Of a DNA stretch of 64,000 nt, positions 25,717 to 33,121 are shown one piece after another; positions within the stretch are counted from its first letter, which is position 1, and every line of letters begins with the position of its first letter. The position numbers and the translations under genes are program-made. The notes under the pieces are model-generated. The model did no database searches. It saw nothing but the letters and a program-made list of their open reading frames with translations, and was not told where the DNA came from. Location: NCBI GenBank assembly GCA_900290255.1, contig OMOD01000150.1:73553-137552 (forward strand). The letters run 5' to 3'. Source of the DNA: Candidatus Sulfotelmatobacter kueseliae. GTDB lineage: Bacteria > Acidobacteriota > Terriglobia > Terriglobales > Acidobacteriaceae.

Positions 25717-28529
25717 CTGCCGCTTCTCTAGTAGTGGCGGCCCGTTCGTGGTTCAGTTGGAGCAACCGTTTTAGGATTTCGGCATTCGTAAGCGATGCGG
25801 GCCAGCCATAGGCGGCAAAAACAGCCTCATCTAGCTTGCGATGCGCATCCGCTAGCCACGCGGGGTACGCGTTGTAGAGATTCGTGAGCGTGCGCGTCTT
25901 CAACTCTTCTGCGCTTGCGCCGGGCGGATTCAGCCAAGCATCACGCCTTTCAACAAGCTGGCGGGCGGCCCGTACAATCGCTTCCACTAGCAGTGATTTT
26001 TCCGGTTCGTGACCGGGCGGCCACGGGAAAGGAAATGTCTCAAAACAAGTGGTGTTGTTGTATGTCGGGTCGTTTCCAACCCCATGCCAAGAGCAAGTTG
26101 CGAGTGACCACACTTCGTGAATGCGGGAGTGCAGAATGCCAAAGAGATAGTCGTCATCTCTAGCAAAGGCATAGACTCGCGTGTCTGGTACGACATCAAC
26201 AGGTGCCCAAACGAACATCCTATGTTTTGCGACACGGGGGGTTAGGATGACACGATTCTTGCCTACCCGTGCCAGTTTCAACTCGCCGCCGCTACGTCCC
26301 AGCCTCCACCATTTCCTCTTTCTTTGCTCGTCCTTATTCTTGTCACGGACGGGTTTTACATAAGCCTTGACATACTCAAAAGGCGCTTCGTACAAACAGG
26401 CGTCAGCCTCATTCATCTCTCCAAAATCAATCGTCCATTCATTTCGGGTGAGGCCAGTTATGTCATCTGCGTTTATCGTTGGTTTCACCACATCGGAATT
26501 GGGCTTTCCGTGCGGATTTGGGGAAGCTAGCATCACTTGCGCGACTGAGTTTGGAATATCGAAGGGGCCGACTTTGACCGGACCTTGAAATGATAGGTTC
26601 ATGTTCTCTGGAAGCCGGGGAACGCTTGACAAGTCCAGTCCACTCGTCAGGTCCGCGTTAATTTTCAACACTGACTTGCCGTCTAAGACGCCATCTTCGG
26701 CACTGCCTTTCTTTTCAAATCCGATGATAGAAACGCGGACCGCCGCTCCGTCCAGTATCCACTCGCGGTCAGACCACGCCATGAAGATGCGGCATTCCTG
26801 GACTAGGTGTTGTAGCACTTTATTGCTGCCGCCGTCTCGTATCGAATTGGTTGCAAGCAATCCAACTCTCTTGGTTCTACCCGAAACAACCTCTTCGCGT
26901 GCCCGCTCAAACCAGAATGTCACCAAGTCTGCCGCGCCCGTCACGGCGTCGCTATATATGCCCCTGAGTTCGTCAACGTAAGTGTCGCCAAGCCCGGTTC
27001 GCATTTTTTGACTTCCAAGGAAAGGCGGATTGCCGATGATGAAATCCGCTTGCGGCCACACGGGTTTGACAGGTTTACCATCATCGTCGTGCGCAAGGAT
27101 GGCATCACGATGCTGAATGTTTTCCAGCTTGCGCAAGATCGGCTCAGTGGGCCAGCCAATCGCGTGCTCATTGAGCCATTGCAAATAACCAATCCACACC
27201 ACAACGGATGCAAGCTCTTGCGCGTAAATGTTGGTTTCCAGCCCAAAGAGTTGCGCCGGATGCACCTGTTTTTCCAGAAATGTTGGAAGCCCATGCTCGG
27301 CGGAAAACACACGCGCCTCGTGCCACAGATCAAGCAAACGGCGCAACGCGAGATAGAGAAAATTTCCACTGCCACAAGCCGCGTCAAGGATGCGCATGCT
27401 TGCAAGCTCATCCATCCAAGCGAGAATTTTGCCTTGCAGTTCATTGCGTAGCTTGGCGTGGGAGCGTCCCTTTTCCTTTTGTGCCGCATGGGCAAGCGCC
27501 GTCGCCTCAGCTTTGATGCTTTCCCAACGCCGCGACAGCGGGGCAACCACCACAGGCTCAACTATCAGCGAAATATCCTCACGGCTTGTGTAATGCGCGC
27601 CAAGCTGTGAGCGCTTGCCCGGATTCAAGCTGCGTTCAAAGAGCGTGCCAAAGATGGCGGGTTCCACTTGTGACCAATCCAGCGCGGCGGAGGCGCGCAA
27701 GACGGACATATCCGCCGTCGTGAGTTCAAATACCTCATCATCAGCAAACAGCCCGCCATTGAAATAGTGAATATCGTGCGGGCCAAAGGTGCTGCCACTC
27801 GCTGACATTGCGGCAAAGAGTTGGCGCAACTTGCGGGTGAAATTGGCGGGCTTGCTCCGGTCAACGTCAATCATTTGCCGAAACAAGTTATCCGGCAGGA
27901 GTTTGATGCTGTCCGCGAAAAGGCAAAACAACAAGCGCATGAGGAAATGGGCCACCCGCTGCGGCTCAACGCCGCGCCCCTCAAGCCCGTCCGCCAACTT
28001 GGCAAACTCAGCGGCCACTTGCTCAGTGACGCGCGTGCGGGCCGCCTCAGGGTGTAATTGCTCTGGATTGAAAAAGACTGCCCGCAATACTTCCAATGGC
28101 GGCAGTGCACAGTTTGATGTTGGTGTGCCTGATAACAGGTCATCCAAGGTGAAACTGTAAACTTGCGGGCGCGCACCCGTGAAATTGGTGTGAATCTCAA
28201 ACCGCTCTTGGTCGCACGTCACCAAGAGCGGTGGGTTTTCCAAATCCCCCTGATAGCGCACAAGCTGGCTATAGGCCGCACTCAGGCTCTTGTGCTTGCC
28301 TTTGTATTCCCATCCGAAAAATCCGCGCTTCCAAACATCGGCAAAGCCCTTGCCATCTTCCAAAGTGCTTTTCAAAAGTAAATGTGTCGCCTTTTTGGTC
28401 AGCCGCAGCCGGGTGGGGGTGCCCAAGCACTTCGCACAGGTCAATGAAGTGAGTTTGCGCGGCGGAGCGCTCTGAGAGAGTGCTGGCCTTCCAGCGTTCG
28501 ACGAATTCAAGTAAGGAAAGGGATGGCAT
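25667..28529 (-). pseudogene. MmeI-like type IIL restriction-methylation fusion, frameshifted near the N-terminus
   Basis: Reconstructed about 950 residues, near MmeI (919). The true start is ATG 28529, MPSLSLLEFVERWKAS..., in one frame; homology passes into the neighbouring frame at about 28362-28378 (TFEK then LEDGKGFADVWK), implying a one-base insertion (or two-base loss). Downstream the frame is open. Seen: the endonuclease motif D-X9-E-X-K exactly as in MmeI (D codon 28337-28339, E 28307-28309, K 28301-28303), N6-adenine methyltransferase motif I DAACGSGNF (about 27370) and motif IV GNPPFLG (about 27025), then a target-recognition C-terminus. MmeI enzymes cut and methylate in one polypeptide. 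The lesion may be real, or an assembly error at the A/T runs. It is the element's likely defence cargo. Confidence 0.85.
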
Positions 28530-28917
28530 GAACTTTCTTCGTTGGCGGGTGCGAACAGACGATTGTACCGCCTTCTTTCCGTGTTCGGTGCGCTGTGAAG
28601 TGTGTGAGGCAACTCCACTCATTGACCGTCCGGCGATACCCCAACCAGCCCCGCCAGCGCTTGCCAGTGCCTCGGATGTGGCCGGTAGCCCTCACGGATG
28701 CGGCCAGCGCACCAGCGCGAGACTGAAAATGGGAAAGGGCGTGGACATAGAACATCTGCTTGAAGGTTTGGAAGGTGAGTTCTATGGTACCGATAGACCC
28801 ATGGGCCAAGTGGTAGGCGCATCCGCCACGGCGAGCAGACGCGCGATGGTCCGGGCCGCATTGGCCCGCGTGGTCGCCTTGGCTGGAAGCAACCCCCATC
28901 ACGCACCGCCAAGCTCA
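28530..28917. other. 388-bp gap upstream of the R-M gene
   Basis: Weak candidate ORFs only. A forward ORF at 28731-28950 (MGKGVDIEHLLEGLEGEFYG...) lacks a good RBS. On the reverse strand 28619-28730 reads SVSRWCAGRIREGYRPHP then HWQALAGLVGVSPDG, which looks like the tail of an XRE-type HTH regulator, but no convincing start exists; it may be a broken regulator. The R-M promoter should be here. Confidence 0.35.
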
Positions 28918-29097
28918 TCAGATGGCACCGCACGCGGGTGTGATGCCTGAATTCTCCCGCACAAACTTTGTCAAGGCACCGAGCGAGACGTTCTGTTGCT
29001 CCAACTTTTTCAAAAGGTCGCGTTGCAAAGCGACCATGTCTTGTACGGCGGCAGTGAGCTTCTCGATTTTTTCCATTTGTTCCTTGGACTCAAACAT
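28918..29097 (-). CDS. Small coiled-coil protein (59 aa), unknown
   Basis: ATG 29097 preceded by AGGAGGA at optimal distance, one of the best RBSs in the element. Reads MFESKEQMEKIEKLTAAVQ, then DMVALQRDLLKKLEQQN, a heptad-rich coiled coil, and a short C-terminal tail GITPACGAI. Size and position after the terminase suggest a phage-type accessory or scaffold-like small protein, but no family is recognised. Confidence 0.65.
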   Translation of the reverse strand: MFESKEQMEKIEKLTAAVQDMVALQRDLLKKLEQQNVSLGALTKFVRENSGITPACGAI

Positions 29098-29106
29098 GAT
29101 TCCTCC

Positions 29107-29322
29107 TTATTCCCAAAAATGCAGTCGTTTGGCCGCGTGCATTGGATTGTCACCAAACACGAAATTGCTTGATCCTTCGTATCGAGCCTTAATCATTCCA
29201 CCGGCCTTCTGAATGATGATTCTCCGGCCTTCAGAAAAAATCACGCGATTATGACGGCGCATCTTCTCTACCGCAGTCGGCGGGCGGTAGCGCGGCGCAT
29301 CATATACAGGTTCAGGTTGCAT
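29107..29322 (-). CDS. Small protein (71 aa), unknown
   Basis: The start at 29322 (MQPEPVYDAPRYRPPTAV) follows GGGGAACGTT; the longer frame to 29499 passes through a hairpin and is rejected. Basic central part (EKMRRHNRVIFSEGRRIII) and C-terminal ARYEGSSNFVFGDNPMHAAKRL suggest a compact beta-alpha fold. It ends 10 bp before the coiled-coil gene, so the two are one transcript. Function unknown; phage-type neighbourhood. Confidence 0.6.
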   Translation of the reverse strand: MQPEPVYDAPRYRPPTAVEKMRRHNRVIFSEGRRIIIQKAGGMIKARYEGSSNFVFGDNPMHAAKRLHFWE

Positions 29323-29342
29323 AACGTTCCCCAAGAAAATAG

Positions 29343-29391
29343 CGATGGGGGCAGGGTAGGAAGGAGAGCGCCAACCACCCTGACCCCATCG
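29343..29391 (-). terminator. Hairpin, probable terminator
   Basis: CGATGGGGGCAGGGTAGG at 29343-29360 pairs with CCACCCTGACCCCATCG at 29375-29391 with few mismatches, and on the reverse strand is followed by GCTATTTTC. It lies between the 104-aa gene and the 71-aa gene and could end or attenuate the terminase transcript. Confidence 0.5.
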
Positions 29392-29532
29392 AATCCCCGT
29401 CAGCGGGCACGGCACGGGATCACGCCGTAAAAGACCACAACGCGGCCTGCGTTGGGGCAGCCCGTTGCCGGTCAACCTGCCGCGCCGTGTTACCGGCAAA
29501 ACGGCTTTGAGGTGAAGGTCACCCCGGCAGTA

Positions 29533-29568
29533 TCCCCATCGGCACTCGCCAAGAGAATCCGATGGGGA
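29533..29568. repeat. Perfect 10-bp stem hairpin downstream of the 104-aa gene
   Basis: TCCCCATCGG (29533-29542) and CCGATGGGGA (29559-29568) form an exact stem with a 16-base loop just past the stop of the 104-aa gene. No T-run follows on the reverse strand. It shares CGATGGGG with the hairpin at 29343-29391, so the motif may be a binding or processing site. Confidence 0.45.
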
Positions 29569-29577
29569 ATCTTGTTG

Positions 29578-29892
29578 TCAGTCGAGCAATGCGGCCTTGC
29601 GGCTTGCAAGGTGAGCATCCCGGATGCAATCGGCGGCCTTGGTGTGTGCGTCCGCCGCAGCTTGGTGAGCATCCTTTTCATCACTCGCCTTGAGTTTGTC
29701 CGCCTTCGCCTGATGTTCCTTGGCTTTGGTGTCATGGTCTTGAGGCGTCATTGGAACGTCATAAGACTCGGCCATAGCAGTCACAGCTTCATCCAAGGTT
29801 TCGAGAGCCGCGTCTTTCGTTGCGTGTGCGGCCTCGACTTGTTTGGTTCGTTTTTGTGGATCGGTTTCAGTGATGATTTCTGCGTATCCCAT
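29578..29892 (-). CDS. Highly charged helical protein (104 aa), unknown
   Basis: ATG 29892 follows AAGGAGAATT, a strong RBS. Composition is dominated by Ala, Lys, Asp, Glu and His with long helices (AAHATKDAALETLDEAVTAM, HDTKAKEHQAKADKLKA, AHQAAADAHTKAADC). The C-terminal repeat of A-x-x-x-H/K-x-A suggests a helical bundle. It lies directly downstream of the terminase block. No known family; scaffold or decoration-like role would be a guess. Confidence 0.7.
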   Translation of the reverse strand: MGYAEIITETDPQKRTKQVEAAHATKDAALETLDEAVTAMAESYDVPMTPQDHDTKAKEHQAKADKLKASDEKDAHQAAADAHTKAADCIRDAHLASRKAALLD

Positions 29893-29943
29893 CGTAATTC
29901 TCCTTTGCGTGTTACTAGATTTTGGTCGCCGTGTGAAAACTTT

Positions 29944-30480
29944 TCAAAACCCAATCCGGCTCAGGATGCCACCTTTTTTCTTGTCCTCTTGCTCCTGATC
30001 GTGAGCCGAGAGTTTGTGACCGGGCGGAAGTGGCCGCTCCGGTGTGTAATTTGGGTCTTTGATTCGCGCCTGCAAGTCTTCCTCTGTAACGTCGTACTTC
30101 TCGCAAGCTGCTCGCTCCGTCAACCATCCGGCCTGCACCTCACGCGCGGCCTCACGAAGACATTGCACATGCACATGAAAGAGCCGCCGCTTTTGCAGTT
30201 TGTCAATGAAACCATTCTTGAGTTGCTTTTCTTCCGCCGTCAGGACATCGCGCGGCACAGGCGGCTTCTCGCGTAGTTCGTCCAAGACTGTTTTCTTTTT
30301 CCTCTCCGGCTTTGGCGGCTCGAAAGTCTCATCATTGATCTTCGCTTCAATCCATTCTTGCGGCAGTTCAGATACCTTGATTGCTTCCTCAAGAGTGAGA
30401 GTACCGTTGAGCACCTTCGTTGCGGTATCCCGCAAGAGTGTGCTGATATAAACTGGATTGTGTAGGTCTGTTGTGTTCAT
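29944..30480 (-). CDS. Protein with two helical repeats after the terminase, unknown
   Basis: 178 residues from ATG 30480, chosen for the AAGGAGATTCACA RBS; the longer frame to 30582 runs into the terminase gene and is rejected. Two similar segments are visible: LNGTLTLEEAIKVSELPQEW near residue 25 and QAGWLTERAACEKYDVTEED near residue 120, each ending in an 'ARI/AKI' helix, suggesting an internal duplication of a small HTH-like unit. Between them lies a Lys/Pro-rich linker. Its place 16 bp after terL hints at a packaging or structural accessory role, unproven. Confidence 0.75.
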   Translation of the reverse strand: MNTTDLHNPVYISTLLRDTATKVLNGTLTLEEAIKVSELPQEWIEAKINDETFEPPKPERKKKTVLDELREKPPVPRDVLTAEEKQLKNGFIDKLQKRRLFHVHVQCLREAAREVQAGWLTERAACEKYDVTEEDLQARIKDPNYTPERPLPPGHKLSAHDQEQEDKKKGGILSRIGF

Positions 30481-30496
30481 TGTGAATCTCCTTGTA

Positions 30497-32041
30497 TTAC
30501 CAAGTTGGTAAATCTGAATCACTTTTTTCCGGTGTGTTCCCCGGCTCATCGTCAATAAACTTTTGCAGCGATGAGTCTGCATCTTTCAAAGCATTCAATG
30601 GGTGGGCCGGGTTATCCACCGTGATAGTCCCGGTGGTTCCCCCATCGGTGAGTTGCTTAAAGAAACCCTCTCCGCGCATGAATCCGGCCTGCGAGTAGGT
30701 GTAGGCATCAGTTTGGTCATCATGAATACACAAGGGGAACTCTTCTAGCTCTCGAATGAACTCCTCTTTCCATGGCGCATCTTCCGGCAAGTCAACCTGA
30801 CCATTGTTTTGAGCGCTTGCAATCGCTTCCGCTCTCAGTTCTTTCTTCGTGGTCGGCAACACCGGAATAGGTTGCAACAACGAAGGCCGCAACAGGTTCG
30901 CATAGTTGATCTCCTGCAGCATTTGTTGGCCGGAGCTTGCATCTTCGATAAAGACTTGCGGCATGAGTCCAAATTGTTCGTAAGTCTCACACCATTTCAT
31001 GTACACCAATTGCTTCATCTGAGGAAAAGGCGGCTTGCCCCGGAACACGTCCAAGACTGCAAAGCGCCCGGTGTTCATCAAGGCCACGAGCACGCCAACC
31101 GTGTAATCATTCGCGGCTGCGGCTTTGCCTGATGCGAAGTCCCATCCCCAATTGAGCATGATGGGGGAAGCCAAGCCGAGTGTCCCCCACTTGTCACGCG
31201 GGAAGAGGCAATCCGCGCCGACTGACGGACGGCACATATACAAGGCTTCCCATTTCCGGGGCCTCATGGTCGCCCGGATCTCTTCAAGGGCGGCTCTCGG
31301 ATGCACTTCCGGCCATAGGGCTTCATACGGCGGAAAATATTCCTTTGCACCTGTCAATGTGTTTTCAATGTAGCTGTCTTGCCCTTCATCATTGGTCGCA
31401 GCCAAGACCACAATGACCCACTGGCGTGCGGCTTTGTTCTGCCGCGCCACTCGCGCATTCTCCATTGCCAAGTCGCTCAAGTGCCAAGGTGTTGTGCAGA
31501 TGCAACTCTTTCTTGCTCTTGGTGCGATGACTGAAAAATAGTTTTCATTGATGGTCGCCCGCACCGTGGGACTCATGGCGTCCTTCTCGTTCCGGCAAAC
31601 ATCGTCTATGATTGCGTAGTCGGTGGTGTGGCCTGCAATGGAGCCATTGAGCGGCGCACCCACAAGCGAGAAGCGGCCATCCTGCCCCGGCACATCAAGC
31701 AAGAGTGCATTTTGCGTGTCTTTCTCCCCCATTGGCCAGCCATACTCATGCTGCCAGTATTCGCCTTTCATGGTGTTGCGGTTTGCGACCACGGCACGTT
31801 GCACCAATGGGTTGCCGTAAGCCGTCAGTAAGACGTGCGTCCGGGGATTCCGACCGAGCAAATATGAAGGCAAGCGATCTGAGAACACGAAAGACTTACC
31901 ATGTTGCACCGGCATGAGGCACATGAAATTGGAAATCTCATCCTGTACCCATCGGTCAATTTGTTCACTTATCAGTTGATGATGTTTCGGCACCGTCTTG
32001 AATGGTGATGTCTCCATCAGATAGTTGAGGAAGTTCGGCAT
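30497..32041 (-). CDS. Phage terminase large subunit (TerL)
   Basis: 514 residues; ATG 32041 with AGGAGAT RBS. The packaging motor ATPase and headful or cos nuclease. ATPase part: Walker A variant MPVQHGKSFV near residue 45, Walker B TDYAIIDDV near residue 140, coupling-like SCICTTPWH. Nuclease part: first acidic site NWGWDFASGK near residue 268, second QVFIEDASSGQ, third HDDQTDAYTY near the C-terminus, the order of RNase H-fold terminase nucleases. The length is normal and no lesion is seen, so it could be active. It overlaps the TerS-like gene by 77 bp. A terminase without portal or capsid genes nearby is the key clue that the element may be a satellite. Confidence 0.9.
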   Translation of the reverse strand: MPNFLNYLMETSPFKTVPKHHQLISEQIDRWVQDEISNFMCLMPVQHGKSFVFSDRLPSYLLGRNPRTHVLLTAYGNPLVQRAVVANRNTMKGEYWQHEYGWPMGEKDTQNALLLDVPGQDGRFSLVGAPLNGSIAGHTTDYAIIDDVCRNEKDAMSPTVRATINENYFSVIAPRARKSCICTTPWHLSDLAMENARVARQNKAARQWVIVVLAATNDEGQDSYIENTLTGAKEYFPPYEALWPEVHPRAALEEIRATMRPRKWEALYMCRPSVGADCLFPRDKWGTLGLASPIMLNWGWDFASGKAAAANDYTVGVLVALMNTGRFAVLDVFRGKPPFPQMKQLVYMKWCETYEQFGLMPQVFIEDASSGQQMLQEINYANLLRPSLLQPIPVLPTTKKELRAEAIASAQNNGQVDLPEDAPWKEEFIRELEEFPLCIHDDQTDAYTYSQAGFMRGEGFFKQLTDGGTTGTITVDNPAHPLNALKDADSSLQKFIDDEPGNTPEKSDSDLPTW

Positions 32042-32537
32042 TGATGATCTCCTTTCTGCGCGATTGCACCAACTCGCGCACCATGGTTAACGCTAACTGC
32101 CTTGTCTCTTCATCGGCATCAAGCAATTCCTGCCGGATGTCCAAGTACAACGCATCAAGCTGCGGGCCGGAAACATGACCGACAATGCTTTTCGAGGGGG
32201 CAGCAGTGCCCTTTATCTTGGAATCTTCGCGGATGACCGCCAGTGCAAGCTCAATTCTCTTTTCAGGCGGGATGAGAAAATCCTCCAATTTATCGCGGAG
32301 TTTGTTGAGTTCCGCGATATGCTCATCGCGCCATTGGTCATATTGGCTCATGTTCTCTTTTACCCATTGTCCGCGCATGGATGTAACATCCCGCCGAAGT
32401 GTGCGCGGGTCTGCCGGATAACCTTCAGAGCGCAGTATCTCTGCCGCTTCAACTTGGCTCTTGCCTTCGGCCAGCAACTCCAGCAGGCGATTCTTACGGG
32501 CTTCAATAGTGGCCGTATCTGACTTTGGTGCGCTCAT
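31965..32537 (-). CDS. Putative terminase small subunit (HTH N-terminus)
   Basis: 190 residues from ATG 32537 (MSAPKSDTATIEARKNRL), chosen for the GGAGAAAG RBS; the longer frame to 32564 overlaps the AlpA gene. N-terminal HTH (RLLELLAEGKSQVEAAEILRSEGYPADPRTLRRDV) followed by long helices (DQWRDEHIAELNKLRDKLEDF) suited to oligomerisation. This layout, directly upstream of and overlapping terL by 77 bp, is the usual place and form of TerS, which recognises pac or cos DNA. Sequence similarity to a specific TerS family is not evident by eye, so the call is mainly contextual. Confidence 0.7.
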   Translation of the reverse strand: MSAPKSDTATIEARKNRLLELLAEGKSQVEAAEILRSEGYPADPRTLRRDVTSMRGQWVKENMSQYDQWRDEHIAELNKLRDKLEDFLIPPEKRIELALAVIREDSKIKGTAAPSKSIVGHVSGPQLDALYLDIRQELLDADEETRQLALTMVRELVQSRRKEIINAELPQLSDGDITIQDGAETSSTDK

Positions 32538-32734
32538 GCCACTTTCTCCAGTTCCTGCAACCATTCGGTCACGGCTTCCCGCGAGAAGCGCAGGTTCCCA
32601 TTGATCCGCAGCACCGGCAATGGGTGGTCGCGCATGTTCCCGTTGCGCGTGCGTGATTCGGTCATGCTGTAGATTTGCCGCTTGGACATCTTGAGCATGA
32701 CTGCCAGCTCATCAACGGTTAAGATTTCACACAT
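32534..32734 (-). CDS. AlpA/excisionase-type HTH_17 protein
   Basis: 66 residues: MCEILTVDELAVMLKMSKRQIYSM then LPVLRINGNLRFSREAVTEWLQELE, the complete MerR-like winged helix of AlpA and many excisionases. Such proteins activate integrase or excise elements and are a hallmark of PICIs and P4-like satellites. It overlaps the TerS-like start by 4 bp and lies 6 bp after the winged-helix gene, so it is inside the replication-packaging operon rather than beside the integrase. Confidence 0.88.
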   Translation of the reverse strand: MCEILTVDELAVMLKMSKRQIYSMTESRTRNGNMRDHPLPVLRINGNLRFSREAVTEWLQELEKVA

Positions 32735-32740
32735 GGCCCG

Positions 32741-33121
32741 TTACTCCGTTGGTTGAGATTCGGTTTGCTCAGGCTCCGGTTTCGAAGCCGGTGGTTTTGG
32801 GTCAAGCTTTTCGTGCAGATATAGCTCTCCCTTTTCAGTCAGCTTGAAAATCTGCGCCTTGCCGTGCCCGGTCTTTTCCGCTTCAATAAGTTTCTTTTCG
32901 AGCAGGAAGGTGATGAGAGGTTCCCAATCCGGCATGAAAACCCGCTCACAACACTTCGCGGCAAGTTCCCCCTCACCGAGAGTCCCCCATCGGCGCAAGT
33001 TGCGTAACACTTTCATCAGTCGTTTGTCGGTGATGAGGTCGCCAGTCAATCCGCAGAATTGATCGAAAACCTCACTCTTCATATCCACCGGGGCCGGTGG
33101 TTCTTTTGTGCTGTAAGTCAT
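32741..33121 (-). CDS. Winged-helix-like protein of unknown function
   Basis: 126 residues. Central part reads DKRLMKVLRNLRRWGTLGEGELAAKC then LITFLLEKKLIEAEKTGHGKAQIFKLTEKGELYL, the helix-helix-wing pattern of PadR/MarR-like domains. The C-terminus is Pro/Glu-rich (PKPPASKPEPEQTESQ) and likely disordered. Its start overlaps the stop of the primase gene by 4 bp. It could be the element's transcriptional regulator or a replication accessory; no family can be named. Confidence 0.7.
   Translation of the reverse strand: MTYSTKEPPAPVDMKSEVFDQFCGLTGDLITDKRLMKVLRNLRRWGTLGEGELAAKCCERVFMPDWEPLITFLLEKKLIEAEKTGHGKAQIFKLTEKGELYLHEKLDPKPPASKPEPEQTESQPTE

Noticed and set aside
25667-28529. Programmed frameshift as explanation for the split R-M gene
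   Set aside because: No strong slippery heptamer or downstream structure was seen, and an indel at A/T runs is simpler.
28731-28950. Forward ORF of 73 residues (MGKGVDIEHLLEG...) between the R-M gene and the coiled-coil gene
   Set aside because: No good RBS, opposite to the surrounding operon, and its 3' end overlaps the well-supported reverse gene at 28918-29097.
29107-29499. 130-residue version of the small gene at 29107
   Set aside because: The upstream extension crosses the hairpin at 29343-29391 and has a non-coding composition; the start at 29322 has an RBS.
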